Origin: Apostichopus japonicus
Taxonomy: Eukaryota; Echinodermata; Holothuroidea; Aspidochirotida; Stichopodidae
Assembly (NCBI RefSeq): GCF_037975245.1
Contig: NC_092572.1
Location: 19,842,489-19,906,488, forward strand
Length of the DNA: 64,000 nucleotides
Reading direction: 5' to 3'
Shown here in pieces: positions 11,271 through 22,199 of the stretch. The notes beneath the pieces are model-generated. The model saw nothing but the letters and a program-made list of their open reading frames with translations, did no database searches and was not told the DNA's origin. The position numbers were made by a program, and so were the translations under genes. How positions within the stretch are numbered: the stretch's first letter is position 1; every line of letters begins with the position of its first letter.

Positions 11271-11639
11271 CTAAGACAAAAAACAAATATGTGATAAAAA
11301 AAATAGAATTGAGCTTCAGAGAAAGTTCCTGAATTAAAAAATGAAAGCATTACGTAGAATATAAAACATTTTGATTTCCCTCTTCATTTAGAAACGTACA
11401 AAGCAACTCGTCTCTGAATGTAAACTTGTTCGTATTCACTTACGTATTCACTTACGTATAAACTTACAAATCAATAAGAGATGTCAAATTGCTTTTGGTA
11501 AAATTTACAGGATTCGTAGTCTAAGGAAGTATCTCAGTTTTCAATCTTGGCATACCCTCACCCATGCTCTTGTTATTAGTGACCTTAATTACCTTTGACT
11601 TGTTTATAAAGGGGATTACCTAATTATCTAATAACGTTT

Positions 11640-12056
11640 TCAGAATGCTGCTAGTTCTCCCTCCTGCAACAGGCTCACTGGACACTGGTTGTCTATCAAT
11701 TACCGAACACAGTTGAAGATCTCACGTTCCCCTAAATACACGGGATCTTGCTATCTTTAGGGATTGCTGTCCATTAGGACCGGTGATTATTTCACTCGGT
11801 CATCTAATCGTTCTGATCTCTACGTTCTATGGTTCACTTTACGTTAGGAGAACGCGCTTTTTGCTTTATTGCTTCTAAACTCTGGACTAGTTTGCCTGTT
11901 GAAATTTGTAGATGTGATACTTTTTTAATTTTCATGAAGAGGTTAAAAACTTGTTTTTTTTTAGTCTCTATTATTGGCTTTTACGTTGGTCTATCTAACT
12001 GCTTTATTTTGTTTGGTTTGGTTTTCACTTTGATGCTATATAAATCATTTAAATGA
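11640..12056 (+). mobile_element. Non-LTR retrotransposon 3' tail
   Basis: The plus-strand frame at 11,829-12,056 reads GERAFCFIASKLWTSLPVEI followed by FLIFMKRLKTCFF. This is the C-terminal signature seen at the end of many CR1/Rex/jockey-like reverse transcriptase proteins (RAFS..AP.LWN.LP......F...LK). The upstream 190 bp carries a degraded continuation (…RSSDLY). It lies antisense inside gene A, partly overlapping the untranslated trailing part of the ZU5 frame. It has no target duplication that I could identify. Confidence 0.6.
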
Positions 12057-12119
12057 TAAGAATAATCACAGGCTATTCGTGTAACATGATGGTAACTCTG
12101 AATAATGAGTACATGTAAC

Positions 12120-12524
12120 ATTCTGCTGTATCATTTGCAACCCCAAAATATGTCACAGTCATTCGTACATGGGGTAACACCATTTTATTTTTCAAAGTAC
12201 AAAACCATAATTTACCTTTTTTATGGTGACTGCTGTATACCTTTGCTTTCCGTTCACATTTTTTCTTGAGAACCAAACAGTGAGGTAATGTCAATGTTGC
12301 TGGTATTAAAAGCTTAACGTTATTGGGAAGGAGTTCTACCACTACTGAGGAGTTACTAGCAAACGATAATTCAGTTTCATGGTGTGGAATAATTCTCATC
12401 TGGATACAATAATCACGTTGCAGAGCACCGGGAGGTATTTTTAAGTTGACACCGGTATTTTGAATGTCTAGCGTTCCACCGTATGTGCCGATTATTGATT
12501 CTGCTCTCATGGAACGAGAATCAC
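12120..12524 (-). CDS. ZU5 domain exon of gene A
   Basis: The exon begins after a long pyrimidine tract and CGTTAG and is in phase 1. It encodes DSRSMRAESIIGTYGGTLDI, then TGVNLKIPPGALQ, VVVELLPNNVKLLIPATLTL and a final RMTVTYFGV. These are the hallmarks of a ZU5 domain: the GG.L turn, the G..L.IPPGA motif and the P....L..P..L.LPHC strand pair. ZU5 domains occur in UNC5 netrin receptors, ankyrins and PIDD, where they pack against UPA and regulate the death domain. The frame stays open to a stop at 12,073. The 3' boundary shown (GAAT/GTTACA) is chosen because it gives the phase 1 needed by the next exon, but the donor is weak. Confidence 0.8.
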
Positions 12525-12980
12525 CTAACGAAAAGAAAAAAAAAGAAAGAAAAAATGAAATATATAGACAGTTGAAAAATTCTTTATGTTTAACAGACTG
12601 CTATTTTTATTAGTTTCACTGATTTATCGATATTCATAATTCACTTTCTCGTTTTATATATAGTACTCGATTGCGCGATTATCGATGGTTCATGCTTTAC
12701 ACGTGGACCAAGATCGTACCAAATCCGTGTCCTATATTTAAGTGTGAAGAGATTCATCTTGGTTCCATCATTTGATTGCTCGTCATTTTGTTATTTAACG
12801 GAATTATTTTTGGCTTTAGTAACCTTTGACAATCCCTTAATTTGTTCCATTACTTTCAATACAATCGCCAACAAGTTCTCAAAAAACAAATGATGTACAC
12901 TATGATACGCAGATACCAATGAGGTGTTTAGTCCTGTAATACATGTCTTTCAACCGTTAGCAGTTTAATACACAACTTAC

Positions 12981-13038
12981 CTTCGTGCTTCTTAATGTTC
13001 TCGCCTGTATGAATTGGCACTTCATCTGCAGACGTCAC
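12981..13038 (-). CDS. Linker exon upstream of ZU5, gene A
   Basis: A 58-nt exon with acceptor CTCTCACCATGAGCAG and consensus donor GAAG/GTAAGT. It starts in phase 0, ends in phase 1, and encodes VTSADEVPIHTGENIKKHE plus the first base of a Gly codon. That phase matches both neighbours exactly: the upstream 75-nt exon ends in phase 0 and the ZU5 exon starts in phase 1. A second AG 13 nt inside the exon could be used instead but would break the phase with the upstream exon. Confidence 0.68.
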
Positions 13039-13538
13039 CTGCTCATGGTGAGAGTAAGGAACAATTATACCAGGATCGTTTATTCAGATAACAGAAGTGA
13101 CATTCGTGCTGTATAAGCCTCAGTTATTATAAAACAAAACGGTTCTCTTTGATACTGTAGAATGATTTATTGCTCGTACCATATTTGTTTTTGTGATAAA
13201 TCCAGCTACAAATCACTAGTATCACCAAATTGGTTTGCCATTGCTGTCAATCCACTGCAGAAAACTCAATTTCAAGATATCAATGCGCAATAAATTTGTA
13301 GTATATTACAATAAACATGTGATGCATACATTTGACTAAGCTATCGCACATGTCATATCACAATTAACTGAATATAATAGGCAGGTGCACCTTCTCAACT
13401 CATTAAAAAAAAACAGATCTTAGTAAAGATTGACGGATCAACCTGTCCGGATCGTGACAATAAATTGATAATTTTTTGCACTTTTTTGAATGAATAAAAG
13501 ATATATTTTTGTAATGCTATTAATGCCATAAAACTTAC

Positions 13539-13613
13539 ACTTCCTTCTTCAAATTTTCCTTTGTCTGATAAACGCTTCTTTTTTACTACAAATTCTTCGG
13601 CCTCCTCTTTCAT
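13539..13613 (-). CDS. Charged mini-exon of gene A
   Basis: A 75-nt segment with donor AGT/GTAAGTTTT and acceptor ACCAGAG, phase 0 at both ends. It encodes 25 residues rich in Lys and Glu (MKEEAEEFVVKKKRLS, then KGKFEEGS). It joins in frame to the 58-nt exon at 12,981-13,038. Its Met is probably internal rather than a start. Its composition matches the 51-nt mini-exons of the array at 22,811 and 29,180, so it is a plausible downstream neighbour of the array exons across an intron that now holds the gypsy element. Confidence 0.6.
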
Positions 13614-14032
13614 CTCTGGTTTGGTGGTGAAGAGGTAAGTAATGAAATTAACAAGGAAACACGGAAAGAAATAAGAAAAACAAATACTTCAAAATACACG
13701 TGCTCATTGAAGTTAAATAAAAGATAAAAGAAAAGGAGTGGGGGCAAAACCGTGATGGATTACCCATTCCGTTTCACTCATTTCTTTTTTTTGAGATATC
13801 TATCATTGGAAATTAAAATACGAACTTGCATGGTCCGAACCTTTGTATTGTTCATTCTTCGGAATGACTTTTCCAAAGTATGATTTTCAAAGTATAGTGG
13901 TTAAAACTACATACCTGTTTTGTATGTTCGTTTATGCAGGTTGGGCATAATTATTCGTCTTGGAAACAGTATCTAATTGGTAAAAGCACAATTCAAGCAT
14001 TGGATACAGCTGTAACATAAAGAAAAACTTAC

Positions 14033-14053
14033 AAAATGAAAGCAAACGAGTAT
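14033..14053 (-). CDS. Possible 21-nt micro-exon of gene A
   Basis: Seven codons (ILVCFHF) in phase 0 sit between AAATTTAAATTTCAG and GTAAGTTTTT, both good splice sites. It is hydrophobic, unlike its neighbours, and has no paralogue here. It could be chance. Confidence 0.25.
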
Positions 14054-14107
14054 CTGAAATTTAAATTTGAATTTCCCATCAAAGTATCTTTTTCAATATT
14101 TACAAGC

Positions 14108-15094
14108 TGTCACAACTTCCGTGGGATAATACAAAATGGCACCCTCTAGCGCCCCTCTGTTGCGACCCCGGGTTTTTCCTTTGGCCTTCAAAGCCGATAA
14201 AAATAAAATTTTAGATAGATTCAGGGAAGTAAACTCAAAGGACCAAAAGACTACTGAGATGTTTCTGAAAGTTAACAAAAACGATATATTTACAATGATA
14301 CGATCTCTACTGATTTGTACAAGGAGTATTGGTACTAGAAATTTGGAATATTACAGACAGATTTTACAATATTATACGGCCGTTAAATTTTTAAAAGATT
14401 ACTTAACTTATCTTACGCGGCGCGTGCCGGCTCTCGGTTCCTTTCGTAGCTGTTCTGACCTCCTTGCGTCACCAACAACGATGTCGGGATTAGGCTCCCT
14501 CGTAGGCTGGTATCCCGTGACTTGGTCAGGAGCAAAACCGTTCCCCGCTGGTTCAATTCGACTCAACGTTTGTATCCCAAGGATGGCTTCCTCCTGGGTG
14601 AACTCCGAAAAACTCTGCCGAAGTCACGCCTGTCCCGGTTAAACGACGCACCAATCATATAAACAAACAGTCCACCGGTTCCTCCGTCCGTCCCCTCGAT
14701 TAATCTTTTATCTCAGATGAATTTCTTTATACAATAGATCGGAAAACTCTGAACTAAACTCCTCATCACCGAAAATATCTCTTCTTATATAGCCGGGTTT
14801 AATCTCCCGAAAATTCTCTTCCAGGAATCCTGACGGAAAAACATCGAGAATCATCCATGTCTCGAAGATACGACTGATAGTGCATCGTTCATTGGTCGAC
14901 GATATCCGGTCACCTGCTAAAAATTACTTCCCGTATGTTCTGGAAATTTGCACTCGCTAATACCGAATAGCGCCATCATTTCTCGTAGCTTCCAGAAAAA
15001 AACGCACAAGTTGTCAGTCACGACGAGTGACCTACTTATCACCCTGACCAGCATATACTGAATACACGTACAATGAATAAAGTCGTTCGTGACA
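14108..15094 (-). repeat. 3' LTR of the gypsy element
   Basis: Begins TGTCACAAC and ends GTTCGTGACA on the plus strand, so the ends are short inverted repeats (TGTCAC...GTGACA). Reading the two LTRs side by side I found no difference over 987 bp, which implies a recent insertion. A long plus-strand open frame inside (14,136-14,642) is not a gene. Confidence 0.95.
14784..14791 (-). promoter_or_regulatory. TATA box in the 3' LTR
   Basis: Reads TATATAAG on the minus strand, the element's sense. The same site in the 5' LTR (19,676-19,683) would drive transcription of the element; this copy could drive into the host intron in the host gene's sense. Confidence 0.5.
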
Positions 15095-15098
15095 ATTA

Positions 15099-15108
15099 CT
15101 CCCCCTTT
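15099..15108 (-). other. Polypurine tract of the gypsy element
   Basis: On the minus strand AAAGGGGGAG lies four bases before the 3' LTR. This is the expected primer site for plus-strand synthesis. Confidence 0.85.
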
Positions 15109-15364
15109 AAGATAAATATTTTAAATATTTCATCTATAAATGGACGTGTATGCAACTTTAAATTAAACATAACTAATGAATATTGATAACCATCTCAAAA
15201 TACTCAAACTAACAATTCCATAAATGTCAAATTCTATAAACTATAAACAATTCTATAATCCGACAAAACTATAAATGTCAATCATAAATGTATGATAGCA
15301 TAACAACAATCAATAGTGTTACAATCAACACATCTACATCTGATTAAATGAATGAATAACCCGC

Positions 15365-15823
15365 TTACATTCGGCTCATATAATCTGCACCAACATTGTA
15401 CTTTCCTTTGATTGATTCCAGTCTGAATCTATACTCTTGTAGTACTAATGCCCATCTCAAAATTCTTGAGTTCAGCAACTTCGCTCTATTTAAATAAGTG
15501 AGTGGTTCGTGATCAGTCTGTAAGACGAACTCACTTCCGTACAGATATACATGGAATTTCTGTACTGCCCAAACTAATCCTAGGCATTCTCTCTCAATCA
15601 CTGAATAATTTCTTTCCCTCTCCAATAACTTTCTACTAGCATACGCTACAGGAAATAATTCTCCTTCATGTTCCTGTAGTAGGACTGCACCAATCCCTAC
15701 ATCGGATGCATCGGTCCTCAGAACAAATTGCTTATTTACATCAGGAAGCCTGAGAAGGGGTGGACTAATAAGCGCTTGCTTCAGATCATTGAACGCCTTG
15801 TCCTGGGCGCTTCCCCAAATCAC
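15365..15823 (-). pseudogene. RNase H domain of the gypsy element (RT lost upstream)
   Basis: About 150 residues. It starts with the RT/RNase H connector (WGSAQDKAFNDLKQAL), then VLRTDASDVGIGAVLLQ with the first catalytic Asp, SVIERECLGLVWAV with the catalytic Glu, and LQTDHEPLTYL with the next Asp. It ends with ...ADYMSRM and a stop 261 bp before the polypurine tract region ends. It overlaps the end of the integrase frame in another frame at 15,786-15,823, which marks the deletion junction. RNase H last in pol agrees with the Gmr1-type order. Confidence 0.9.
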
Positions 15824-18773
15824 TCAATACGGTGAATGGCCCCTTCCACTGCATCAACAGCTTGTTTTGATCAGTAGGCAAGAGTATCAACACCAAATCA
15901 CCTGGTTTGAACTTGCGACTTTTAGCCTTCCGGTTATAGTACTTCTTGTACCTCTCAGACGATTCCTGTAACTCTGATCTAGCCAGAGCGCAAGTCTCCT
16001 CTAGCCGTTCTCTCAAATCTAGGACATACTGATATGTTGACCTAGTTTCAGGGTTGTCCACTTCAGATGTCCACATCTCCTTCAAAATGGCCATAGGACC
16101 TCTCACTGTCCTACCATAGAGTAACTCGAACGGTGCGAAACCTGTGCTAGCTTGCGGAGCCTCCCTATACGCAAATAGTAGTGGTCCTATATAGCGGTCC
16201 CAGTCTGACGGTCTCTCCTCACACATGCGCTTTAGCATCCTCTTCAAGGTACCATTGAATTTCTCAACTAGACCGTTGCAGATCGGGTGGTAGGGGGTAG
16301 TGGTGAGTTGTCGCAGTGACAGTAATCGACTCACCTCCTTCATCACATCTGAGGTAAACTGTGACCCCCTGTCAGTCAGGATCTCAGATGGGACTCCCAC
16401 TCTTGAAAATATGTCCACCAAAGCTTCTGCCACTCTCTCAGTATCTATGTTACGCAATGGAACTGCCTCAGGAAACCTTGTTGCATAATCGACAAGTGTT
16501 AGGATATACCGATTCCCATGCTTGGAAGTAGGACTGATCGGTCCGACAATGTCTACCGCCACCCTCTTGAATGGTGTGTCAATCAAGGGCATGTGACCCA
16601 ATGGGACCTTAGTGACCCTACCCTTATCACTTGTTCTCTGGCAAATATCGCATGACTTGCAATAACGCATTACGTCGGATCCTACACCTGGCCAGTAGAA
16701 TTGAGACTGAACTTTGTCAGTCGTCTTGGCTATCCCTAGGTGACCCGCCATAATACTGTCATGAGCCAGTTTCATCACTTGATTTCTGAACTTTTCGGGT
16801 ACAACCAATTGGTCACTAGGCTTGTCATTCCCCGAAACTTTGCGATATAGAATATCATTCCTTAAAATGAATTCGGAGATCCCCTCTTTACCTTTCAGTG
16901 GTCTGGGATTCCCAACATGCTTGAAGCAATTTTTGAGGGTTGAATCCTCCTTCTGAGCTTGTCTCAATTGCTCAGGTGTTACGTCATCCATAGGAACATT
17001 AGCCGTTTTTAGGGGTTTCAGATTTTCATTTCGTTTTTGCTTTTGTGCACGTGTCTCTACGGCACCTCCAATATCTGAGTCATCGCCTACGTCATCACTT
17101 GGAATCATTCGATCCGCAGCGATTTCCGGTTCATCACGTGACTCAACACTGGTTTCTATTTCAACACTAGCTGTTTCTTCCACATTGTGAGGTTCACACT
17201 GCTCACTTGGAACTTCTTTTACACTCCAATCTGGGTCGGGATTCTCAGGACCTCGAACACCAGGAACATTCCCAATTATTAAGTCATACACTGGCCTCTT
17301 CATACAGAGAGCCTTGAGGGATCCTGTGAAAAAGGGCGTGTCCACCGCCACGATAGCTTCTGGAATCTTCCTCACTGTACCGTCAATCAGTACACACAGT
17401 TGATCTACACCGGTCAACTGATCATTGGAGATCAAATCTCTCCTAACGATGACACCAGAACACCCGCTATCGCGTAACACTGACACCTTCCTCCCTTTAA
17501 GATAGCCCTCAACCACCGGCATGCGCTCCTTAACATCTGACAAAATTTTCTCAGTAATGTCGGTAGGCTCCTCACACGCCGCACTGACTATTGGGATCTC
17601 GTGACCACACGCTAAATTAATTGAATAGCTGTCACTTTCCTTGATTTGTTTCATCAAACACAGATTCGCGGTTTGTCCGCTACGATGATCTTTTTGCGAC
17701 CCATCGCTCGATCCTAGTTTGTCGGGTTTGGCATTTTCAGTCGCAACCGCCGATTGCGCTTTAAACCTCTGCCTGCAATCGTTTGCCTTATGCCCCAATT
17801 TCCCGCAAACAAAGCATTTTATGGCTGAACGCGTGTTTCTGTTTTCACCAGCGTCCACAATTTTGGTTTTGTATTCCTGACTGTTGGGGTTACCGTCAGG
17901 TTTTTTCCCATTTCCCTGATTTGTTTGGAAGGATTTCACACATTTTTCAAGATCCCTGTGATGCGCTTCTAAGTATTTGTCAGCCAGCTCTGACAGCGCT
18001 TTAGAAGTCTTGCAGTCATGTTCTCTCAGGAATAATGCCAATTCCTTGCTGCATACATTTAGGAACTGTTCCCGCAACATGAGATCTGAAAATTCCTCGA
18101 ACGTTTTGTTAATTCCGCCCATTTCCAACCATCTGGCCATATAATTTTCCAACCTTGCCATGTATTGAATTGATGTTTCTCCCTTTTTGGGCCTTTCTCG
18201 TCTAAATTTCTGACGGAAGCCTTCCTCTGTGAATTGAAAGCGTTTCAACAGGGCTTTCTTTAGCTTTTGATAATTTTGTGAGTCATCGGGTGGCAGCCTA
18301 GAGTAAACACGGAGACTTTCTCCCTTTAGACACAGACTCAAATTTAATGCCCATTGTTCCTCTGGCCACTCTTGCGCTGTTGCGAATCGCTCGAAGCGCA
18401 GCAAGTATGCGTCGAGGTCTTCCTTCTCATCAAAGTGAGGCATTTTAGGCGTGGGGATTCTATTTGGCTCGCGGCTTGAAGTGGAGCTACGGGAGGAATT
18501 CAAATCGGCATTGCCATTGCTATTTTGCTGCAACTCAGCTTGCTTTTCAAGTTTAGCCAATTCAAACATTCTTTGTTTTTCCGCCTCAGCCCTTTCCTTT
18601 TCCGCCTCAGCCCTTTGCTTTTCCGCCTCAGCCCTTTCTTTTTCCGCCTCAGCCCTTTGTTGTTGCCTTTCGTCACGAGCGATCTGCTGCTGTTCTTTGA
18701 CGAAGTTTAATAGTTCGCCACCCGTAAGACCCATTTTAGCCCCCAACTCAGTTAATTCTCTAATATCCATCAT
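15786..18773 (-). CDS. Gag-protease-integrase polyprotein of the Gmr1-like element
   Basis: 995 codons. Residues about 35-70 are a Glu/Lys/Arg/Ala coiled coil made by a short tandem repeat (AEKERAEAEKQR). Residues about 100-270 are a capsid-like region whose end (FEEFSDLMLREQFLNV, then ALSELADKYLEAH) resembles the SCAN domain, known to derive from Gmr1-like gag. A CCHC knuckle (CFVCGKLGHKANDC) lies near 318. Protease DSG is near 433. The integrase follows: HHCC finger (HDSIMAGHLG... CKSCDICQ) from about 670, catalytic Asp in VDIVGP (about 741), Asp in DRGSQF (about 801), Glu in VEKFNG (about 837), and a GPF module near 977. The last residues (after GPFTV) are out-of-frame sequence past a deletion. 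All catalytic residues shown are intact. Confidence 0.93.
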   Translation of the reverse strand: MMDIRELTELGAKMGLTGGELLNFVKEQQQIARDERQQQRAEAEKERAEAEKQRAEAEKERAEAEKQRMFELAKLEKQAELQQNSNGNADLNSSRSSTSSREPNRIPTPKMPHFDEKEDLDAYLLRFERFATAQEWPEEQWALNLSLCLKGESLRVYSRLPPDDSQNYQKLKKALLKRFQFTEEGFRQKFRRERPKKGETSIQYMARLENYMARWLEMGGINKTFEEFSDLMLREQFLNVCSKELALFLREHDCKTSKALSELADKYLEAHHRDLEKCVKSFQTNQGNGKKPDGNPNSQEYKTKIVDAGENRNTRSAIKCFVCGKLGHKANDCRQRFKAQSAVATENAKPDKLGSSDGSQKDHRSGQTANLCLMKQIKESDSYSINLACGHEIPIVSAACEEPTDITEKILSDVKERMPVVEGYLKGRKVSVLRDSGCSGVIVRRDLISNDQLTGVDQLCVLIDGTVRKIPEAIVAVDTPFFTGSLKALCMKRPVYDLIIGNVPGVRGPENPDPDWSVKEVPSEQCEPHNVEETASVEIETSVESRDEPEIAADRMIPSDDVGDDSDIGGAVETRAQKQKRNENLKPLKTANVPMDDVTPEQLRQAQKEDSTLKNCFKHVGNPRPLKGKEGISEFILRNDILYRKVSGNDKPSDQLVVPEKFRNQVMKLAHDSIMAGHLGIAKTTDKVQSQFYWPGVGSDVMRYCKSCDICQRTSDKGRVTKVPLGHMPLIDTPFKRVAVDIVGPISPTSKHGNRYILTLVDYATRFPEAVPLRNIDTERVAEALVDIFSRVGVPSEILTDRGSQFTSDVMKEVSRLLSLRQLTTTPYHPICNGLVEKFNGTLKRMLKRMCEERPSDWDRYIGPLLFAYREAPQASTGFAPFELLYGRTVRGPMAILKEMWTSEVDNPETRSTYQYVLDLRERLEETCALARSELQESSERYKKYYNRKAKSRKFKPGDLVLILLPTDQNKLLMQWKGPFTVLSDLGKRPGQGVQ

Positions 18774-18894
18774 TCAGTCAGGCAAACACATGTACCAATA
18801 ACAATATATCAAATATATATATGGTTTCAGAAACTTCTCAGTTTTGTAAGTCACTTCGGGATATACTCCTTTCTGGTGTTTTACACTTTTCCCG

Positions 18895-18980
18895 TTTTGT
18901 TTTTATTTTTTTAACAATTCCCCGGTTTGTTTCTATCTTTTAAACAATTTCCGTTTTGTTTCTATCTTTTAAACAATTCC
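18895..18980. repeat. Short tandem repeat in the gypsy leader
   Basis: About two and a half copies of a 35- to 40-bp unit containing CCGTTTTGTTTCTATCTTTT and AACAATT, between the primer site and gag. Confidence 0.6.
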
Positions 18981-18995
18981 CGGATAAGCCCCCAT
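18976..18995 (-). other. tRNA primer binding site of the gypsy element
   Basis: Minus-strand reading after the 5' LTR and a short spacer gives TGGGGGCTTATCCGGGAATT. It starts with TGG, complementary to a tRNA CCA end, and its complement contains a T-arm-like TTCCCGG. The tRNA is not identified. Confidence 0.6.
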
Positions 18996-18999
18996 TAAT

Positions 19000-19986
19000 T
19001 GTCACAACTTCCGTGGGATAATACAAAATGGCACCCTCTAGCGCCCCTCTGTTGCGACCCCGGGTTTTTCCTTTGGCCTTCAAAGCCGATAAAAATAAAA
19101 TTTTAGATAGATTCAGGGAAGTAAACTCAAAGGACCAAAAGACTACTGAGATGTTTCTGAAAGTTAACAAAAACGATATATTTACAATGATACGATCTCT
19201 ACTGATTTGTACAAGGAGTATTGGTACTAGAAATTTGGAATATTACAGACAGATTTTACAATATTATACGGCCGTTAAATTTTTAAAAGATTACTTAACT
19301 TATCTTACGCGGCGCGTGCCGGCTCTCGGTTCCTTTCGTAGCTGTTCTGACCTCCTTGCGTCACCAACAACGATGTCGGGATTAGGCTCCCTCGTAGGCT
19401 GGTATCCCGTGACTTGGTCAGGAGCAAAACCGTTCCCCGCTGGTTCAATTCGACTCAACGTTTGTATCCCAAGGATGGCTTCCTCCTGGGTGAACTCCGA
19501 AAAACTCTGCCGAAGTCACGCCTGTCCCGGTTAAACGACGCACCAATCATATAAACAAACAGTCCACCGGTTCCTCCGTCCGTCCCCTCGATTAATCTTT
19601 TATCTCAGATGAATTTCTTTATACAATAGATCGGAAAACTCTGAACTAAACTCCTCATCACCGAAAATATCTCTTCTTATATAGCCGGGTTTAATCTCCC
19701 GAAAATTCTCTTCCAGGAATCCTGACGGAAAAACATCGAGAATCATCCATGTCTCGAAGATACGACTGATAGTGCATCGTTCATTGGTCGACGATATCCG
19801 GTCACCTGCTAAAAATTACTTCCCGTATGTTCTGGAAATTTGCACTCGCTAATACCGAATAGCGCCATCATTTCTCGTAGCTTCCAGAAAAAAACGCACA
19901 AGTTGTCAGTCACGACGAGTGACCTACTTATCACCCTGACCAGCATATACTGAATACACGTACAATGAATAAAGTCGTTCGTGACA
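19000..19986 (-). repeat. 5' LTR of the gypsy element
   Basis: 987 bp, with the same termini and sequence as 14,108-15,094. It is flanked on the outside by the CAAGC target duplication. Confidence 0.95.
19676..19683 (-). promoter_or_regulatory. TATA box in the 5' LTR
   Basis: TATATAAG on the element's sense strand, about 680 bp inside the LTR's downstream end. Confidence 0.5.
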
Positions 19987-21708
19987 CAAGCAGAAAACAG
20001 ATTTAATAAGTTCACTTCCCCCATTTCGGTATTTAAATTAACTACATTTGCTCCGAATTGCGTAAAAAGTGCATAATATGTACATCAATCAAATAGTATT
20101 TGCGACACCTTATTGTCTACGAAATGTAACTCACCGCTCAATTTTGTAACTTTGATTGCACAATTATTACCCGTTCATACACAATAAGCAAACTTGACTG
20201 CACAGGTTCCGATGGGTGCAAAGCATCGGGAACAAAAGGAATTATTGCTTTATAGGCTAATTACAGTCGTTCAGCAATTGTGTACCCTGTTATTTGCTGA
20301 GAGTACAGTGGTGTGGCGAAGCCCCCGAAAGCGGCACAATTTTCAGACTGTTCTTGGCATCTGCTAGTAACTTTGAGGCACATAAATACGAGCAAGAAAG
20401 AAGAATGTGGTAAAGAGAGAATGAGAAGAGAATGAAATGAAATGAGTGAAAAGAATGAAATGAGAAGAGAATGGAATGGAATGAGAAGTTTGACGTAGTT
20501 TTGCTAACATCGAGTTATCAAGATAGTTGATACTGTCGCACATTGTAGAAAATTCGAACTAAAAGCAGGTTTGGGGTCACGTGTTGAAAATTATTTGACA
20601 GATATTGATTTTAGTTGCTCATTTTTCGCTGTTTTGTTTTGAGTGGACATGAATCCAACGTTCCCCACATGAGTTGCAGAATTAAAGAAAAACTGTGAGA
20701 GGTGTGTGTATTTTAACTATGATGTCTCTATTTGAAAAATTGAGTGAATGTCTCATGAAACACGAATTACCTACTTTTAATTTCTTACTATATCGTTAGT
20801 TTCTCTGTATCCGTTAGCGGTTACTAATTGAATACGAAACTGAGGCAATCCGAACGTTGACAGGTGAAACTGGCCGCTGTTTTATACTAACATTGTCAGT
20901 AGACAGACCAGTTTATCTCTTCAATTTCATTAACTAATGTGTTCCTCGTTGACGGGTATGTGATGATGTTTACATCCAAACTTTATTGCATCGTATACCA
21001 AGTATAGCCTTTAAGAGTTAGCCCTTTGTGTTGAGAGAATTTATTTACACTACGGAAACACTTTTGCATCATCACATGATATTAAATGATGTTAATATAT
21101 CACTTTTATTTTGCAACAATACAAGCGACTTTTGTATTGTTTTTTTTTTGTCACTTCGATTCACAGTAAGAAACCTGTGAAAAAAATTTCACAAAAAAAT
21201 AAATGAACTCAGGATTTACTAATAAGTAATTTAAAAATAGCTTCTTTGAACTTGTTGAACTAGTAACAAATTATGATTGGCACATCAGCAGAGTTGAATA
21301 AAGTAATCATTAGGCATCTGCTAGGTTGGAGGGTTGACAGATGAATTGTTTTAAGATATAGTCGAATATTGTGTGAGTCTTCTAACACACCACGTCGACA
21401 GACTAAATCTTGTAGTATTTAAAAGTATATCAGTTACTTTGTTAAGCTTTTCTTTGACTCTGTGTGAAGGAAGAAATTTAAGACCCACCTAAACTTGACA
21501 GGAGAACAGTGCTATCATCATTTCGAGATATTAATTTGTAACTGGTTTATCTTCGTTCCTGTTCTTTACACATCAGTTATAAATCTTTCCTCCCTGATGA
21601 GAATCAAAGTCTTAAACTCTTATTTCTTTGTTACATAGTAACAACGCCTTCCCTGTTAATAAATTACCGTTACTATTTCACAGGAACATGAATCCCTGTT
21701 TCTCTTAC

Positions 21709-21732
21709 CTCTTCTTCCGAATTGTAATCGAT
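21709..21732 (-). CDS. Array micro-exon 1 (24 nt)
   Basis: Acceptor TTTTTTCAG and donor GTAAGAG. In phase 0 it encodes IDYNSEEE. Confidence 0.5.
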
Positions 21733-22199
21733 CTGAAAAAAGGGAAAGGTTATTTTTATAAGTTGTTAAAATTTTGTTTCAAAAACATATAATAAGGAGG
21801 AGCTCCCCCCCCCCCCAAAAAAAATAGAATGATATATCTTCACAAATATCGCAATAAACTATTCCTGGCGGGTATACGAACATCTGCAATGAGCACACTT
21901 CAGTCAATATAGGAGACAACGTCGTTACTGTAAGATCCACAGATTTAATAACATGAATACATTACATCAGCTTTACAGGGAAGACAGTAAAGTCTTACGC
22001 CATTCATAACAAAGTGTGTGACGTCACTGAAAGATTCACAGACTTAATAACATGAATACATACATCTCTCTTTCCTCCCTGATGAGAATCAAATCTGAAT
22101 ACTGCTATTTCTTTGTTACATAGTAACGTCTTCCCTGTAATAAGTTACTGTTACTAATTAACAGGAACATGAATCCCTGTTTCTCTTACCTTTTCTCCC

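Larger units (their letters stand above)
14108..19986 (-). mobile_element. Gmr1-like Ty3/gypsy LTR retrotransposon, RT deleted
   Basis: A complete insertion on the minus strand, 5,879 bp, with two 987-bp LTRs and a 5-bp target duplication (CAAGC at 14,103-14,107 and 19,987-19,991). The protein order is gag, protease, integrase, then RNase H. This is the copia-like order known from Gmr1-type gypsy elements of deuterostomes, not the usual gypsy order. The reverse transcriptase is missing: the integrase C-terminus runs directly into RNase H. The element sits in an intron of gene A in the same sense as the gene. Confidence 0.92.

Noticed and set aside
14136-14642. 168-residue open frame, repeated identically at 19,028-19,534
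   Set aside because: It lies antisense in the two LTRs. Its conservation only reflects LTR identity.
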